From: Stachybotrys elegans
Lineage: Eukaryota; Ascomycota; Sordariomycetes; Hypocreales; Stachybotryaceae
NCBI GenBank assembly: GCA_020746835.1
Contig: JAGPNK010000026.1
Span: forward strand, 206,671 to 270,670
Direction of reading: 5' to 3'
DNA length: 64,000 nt
Positions 60,661-64,000 of the stretch are shown here, in pieces. The notes under the pieces were generated by a model. The model was not told the origin of the DNA, did no database searches, and was given only the letters and a program-made list of their open reading frames with translations. The position numbers and the translations under genes were made by a program. The stretch's first letter is position 1. Each line of letters starts with the position of its first letter.

Positions 60661-63600
60661 TCCCTTTTAAATATAAGGTTTAAAAGGCTTATACTATTTC
60701 TTTTTTACTATTTTTTTAGTTTATTTTAAACTTATTCTTATACTTTATTACTAACTAAGTAGGTTTTTATATTATATATATCTAGCTTTCTTTATAGCTC
60801 CTTTATATTATATATTAGCCTTTTTATATAATTATAACTTTTTATAATTTAATTTTCTTATATAACTATAGTTCCTTTATAGCTATATAGTTTCTATATA
60901 TAATTATAACTTTTAATATATTATATACCTTTAGCTTTTATATATACCTATAGCTTATAATATATTATTTCTCTTTATAATATTATATTATAAAGATATT
61001 AAATATATAATTTAATAAAAAAGTAATAAAAGTAATTAATTTAATAATTAAATTAAAAAACTAATTAAAAACTTATATTAAAAAACTAAGCTAATAATAA
61101 TTTATCCCTTCTAAGTATAAAGTTTAAAAGGTTTATACTATTTTTCTTTTACTATCTTTTCTAACTTATTTTAGATTTATTTCTATATACTATTACTAAC
61201 TAAATAAGTTTTTAGTATTATATAATACCTTCCTTTATAACTCCTTTACATTATATATTAGCCTTTTTATATAGCTATAGCTTCTTTATAGTATATACTT
61301 CTATATATAACTATAGCTTTTAATACATTATATACTTTTATATATAACTATGGCTTTTAATATATTACTTATCTATTCTCTTTATAATAGTATTATTATT
61401 TAATTAAACATTATATTATAAAGGCATTAAATATATAATTTAAAGGTAATAAAAGCATTTAATTTAAAAACTAATTTTAAAAACTAATTAAAACCCCTAA
61501 TTAAAAAACTAAACTAATAACTCTAACTATCTCTAGCTTCTAAAGTAAGCTAGCCTTCTATTTATAGCTATTTTTAATATAGCTAGCCTTTACTACTAGC
61601 CTTTTAAATAGCTTTTTAAATAGCTTAAAGCCTTTTCTTTTACTTTTTTTCCTAGGCTTTAACTATAATTCCTTATTAAAATTACTATATAAAAGTAATA
61701 TATAGAAGTTATTCTATTTCTAAACTATTAATAATACTATTATTAAAAGACTATTTAAAAGAACTTACCTTAATAATAATATTATTAAAGATATAAATAA
61801 AAATAATAGCTAGAGCTACTATAGTTATTAAAGTAACTATATTATTACTATTATTATTATTATTTAATTTATATTAATAGATATTTAAGTAATATAAATA
61901 AGGAATTCTTTTCTTTTAAACTAAAAACTTAAAGGCTTTATATAGCTATAAGTTATAGTAGTTTTATTAGTAGCTTAAAGTAATATTATAGGCTTTTTTA
62001 ATATTATTAAAGCTTTTTATTAGCATTATAGCACTTTCCTTCTAGGTATAGATTATAATTATAATTATAATAAGGCTTTTATAGTATAACTTTATTTAGT
62101 TAGTTAGTATTTATTTAGTATATATATTTACTATAAGTTAACTAAAGCTTCCTAGCTAAATACTATTAATTAAAGCCTTTTATTTAGTTTAACCCTGCTC
62201 TAACCCTCTATATATATATATTTTAACATTCTATTATATTATATATCTATATATATATAGCTTATAATATTATAGCTACTTATAGCTTAATTATTTAGTT
62301 AGTTAGTTACTTTATATATTTAATAATAGCTTTATTATTATTATTTTTACTATTTATAACTATATTAATTATTAAAGTACTAAATACTATTTTTACTATT
62401 TATTTACTTTTTATTACTTATACTTTATACTATATATTCTTTTCTTTATTATAAAGATTTTAATTACTTTTTTAATAATAGCTTTATTATTATTATTTTT
62501 TACTATTTATAATTATATTAGTTATTAAAGTACTAAATATTATCTTTACTATTTATTTACTTTTTACTATTTATACTTTATAATAAGAAAAAGAGTATAT
62601 AATATAAAGTATAAATAATAAAAGTAAATAAATAATAAAGATAATACTTAATACTTTAATAATTAATATAGTTATAAATAGTAAAGAAAAATAATAATAA
62701 GGCTATTATTAAGCTATTTATATAAAGTAGCTAATTAATTAAGTAGTTAAACTATAAATAACTATAATATTATAAGCTATATATATATAGGTATATAATA
62801 TAATAGAATATTAAAATATATATATATATATAAAGAGTTAGAGTAAAGTTAAACTAAATAAAAAGCTCTAACTAATAGTATTTAGTTAAAAAGCTTTAGT
62901 TAACTTATTAAATAAAGTTATTAATATTATAAAAGCTTTATTATAACTATAACTATAATTTATACCTAGAAGGAAAGTATTATAATACTAATAGAAAGCT
63001 TTAACTAAATTAGAAAAGCCTATAACTATAACTATATAAAGTTACCATTACTTTAGGCTATTAATAGAGTAGTTTATAGCTATATAAAGCCCTTAAGTCT
63101 CTAGTTTAAAAGAAAAGAATTCCTTATCTATATTACTTAAATATCTATTAATATAGAATTAAATAATAATAATAATAGTAATAATATAATTACTTTAGTA
63201 GCTATAGTAGCCTTAGTTACTATTTTATTTATATTTTTAATAATATTATTATTAAAGTAAGTTCTTTTAAATAGTTTTTTTTAAGCTATTTAATAATAGT
63301 ATTACTAATAGTTTAAAATATAATAGAATGACCTTTATATATTGCCTTTATATAGTAATTTTAATAAAAATTTATAGCTAAAGCTTAGAAAAAAAAGTTA
63401 AAAAAAGGACTTTAAACTACTTAAAAAGCTATTTAAAAAACTAGTAGTAAAGGCTAGCTATATTAAAAATGGCTATAAATAGCTATTTAACTTAGTTTTT
63501 AAATTAGAGTTTTTAATTAGTTTTTAAAGTTAGTTTTTAAATTAAATACTCTTATTACTTTCTTATTAAATTATATATTTAATGCCTTTATAATATAATA

Positions 63601-63852
63601 AATAATATTTTAAAAGCTATAGTTATTTATAGAAATATATAATGCATTAAAAGCTATAGTTATATATAGAAGCTATATAGTTATAAAGGAAGCTATAAAG
63701 AAGTATATAATATAAAGAAACTATAGTAGAAGTATATAATATAGGGAATTTACTTAGTTAGTAATAAAGTATAGAAATAGATTTAAAGTAAGCTAGAAAA
63801 GATAGTAAAAAAGAAATAGTATAAGTCTTTTAAACCTTATACTTAAAAGAAA
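60661..63852. repeat. Compound inverted pair of fixed-end repeats with a nested copy
   Basis: A left, interrupted copy (60661-61100 plus 62466-62580, reading CCCTTTTAAATATAAGG inward) meets an oppositely oriented long copy (62582-63852) at their shared AT-rich ends. Another copy of about 1.35 kb (61105-62452) sits inside the left one. The whole block is bounded by TACTCTTTTA at 60651-60660 and 63853-63862. Confidence 0.55.
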
Positions 63853-63862
63853 TACTCTTTTA

Positions 63863-64000
63863 TACTTTAAGTTTTTAATTTAATATAATATATATCTTTA
63901 ATACTTTTTTATACTTTTATAAATAATAAAAAGAAAGTTTTATTTATTTTAAAAAGATTTTAAAAAATAATTATATATATATTTTAATTTATTTTTAAAG
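63863..64000. repeat. RIP-degraded AT-rich sequence to window end
   Basis: 138 bp of very AT-rich DNA; nothing recognised. Confidence 0.5.

Overview
The window is chromosomal DNA of a filamentous ascomycete (Pezizomycotina). Evidence: most genes carry 47-64 bp introns with GTANGT-type donors and CTAAC/CTGAC-like branch points, and the gene families are typically fungal (PTH11-type receptor, AA9 LPMO, DUF6536, DUF6604, Helo-like STAND N-terminus). Long tracts are almost stripped of CpA, TpG and CpG, the mark of repeat-induced point mutation (RIP). Genus and species cannot be fixed from what is visible.

Layout. (1) 1-19.1 kb is ordinary GC-balanced, gene-dense DNA. It holds a partial plyC-type pectate lyase (-), a DUF6536 membrane protein (+), a berberine-bridge-like FAD oxidase (+), a PTH11-like receptor (-) divergent from a P450 (+), a UDP-glycosyltransferase (+), an AA9 LPMO with an unusual active site (-), a second P450 (-), an unrecognised coiled-coil/TM protein (-) and a truncated RNase III-like gene (+). 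(2) 19.1-28.4 kb is RIP-degraded repeat DNA with a recognisable reversed Ty3/Gypsy pol relic. (3) 28.4-31.5 kb is a small GC pocket with a broken membrane-protein gene, a STAND N-terminal-domain gene and a broken small Cys-rich gene. (4) 31.5-51.65 kb is a second RIP island with a decayed gag-like stretch, minisatellites and many copies of one repeat family. (5) 51.65-57 kb is a GC pocket with a DUF6604 gene broken by two nonsense codons and a retrotransposon gag-like ORF. (6) 57-64 kb is a third RIP island with a ~100 bp satellite split by a 1.35 kb repeat insertion.

How genes may work together. The FAD oxidase, two P450s and the glycosyltransferase look like tailoring enzymes of a small secondary-metabolite-type neighbourhood, with the receptor and LPMO interspersed, but no backbone synthase is present, so the cluster reading is inference. 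The pectate lyase and the LPMO are secreted plant-cell-wall enzymes.

Most striking: four genes at or between the island edges are interrupted by stops each explained by a C-to-T change (CAR to TAR, CGA to TGA), which looks like RIP leaking into genes. A repeat family has one fixed end, lengths from 64 bp to 1.4 kb and 11-17 bp target-site duplications. The mismatches between several duplication pairs are almost all transitions. This looks like a target-primed retroelement family mutated after insertion.
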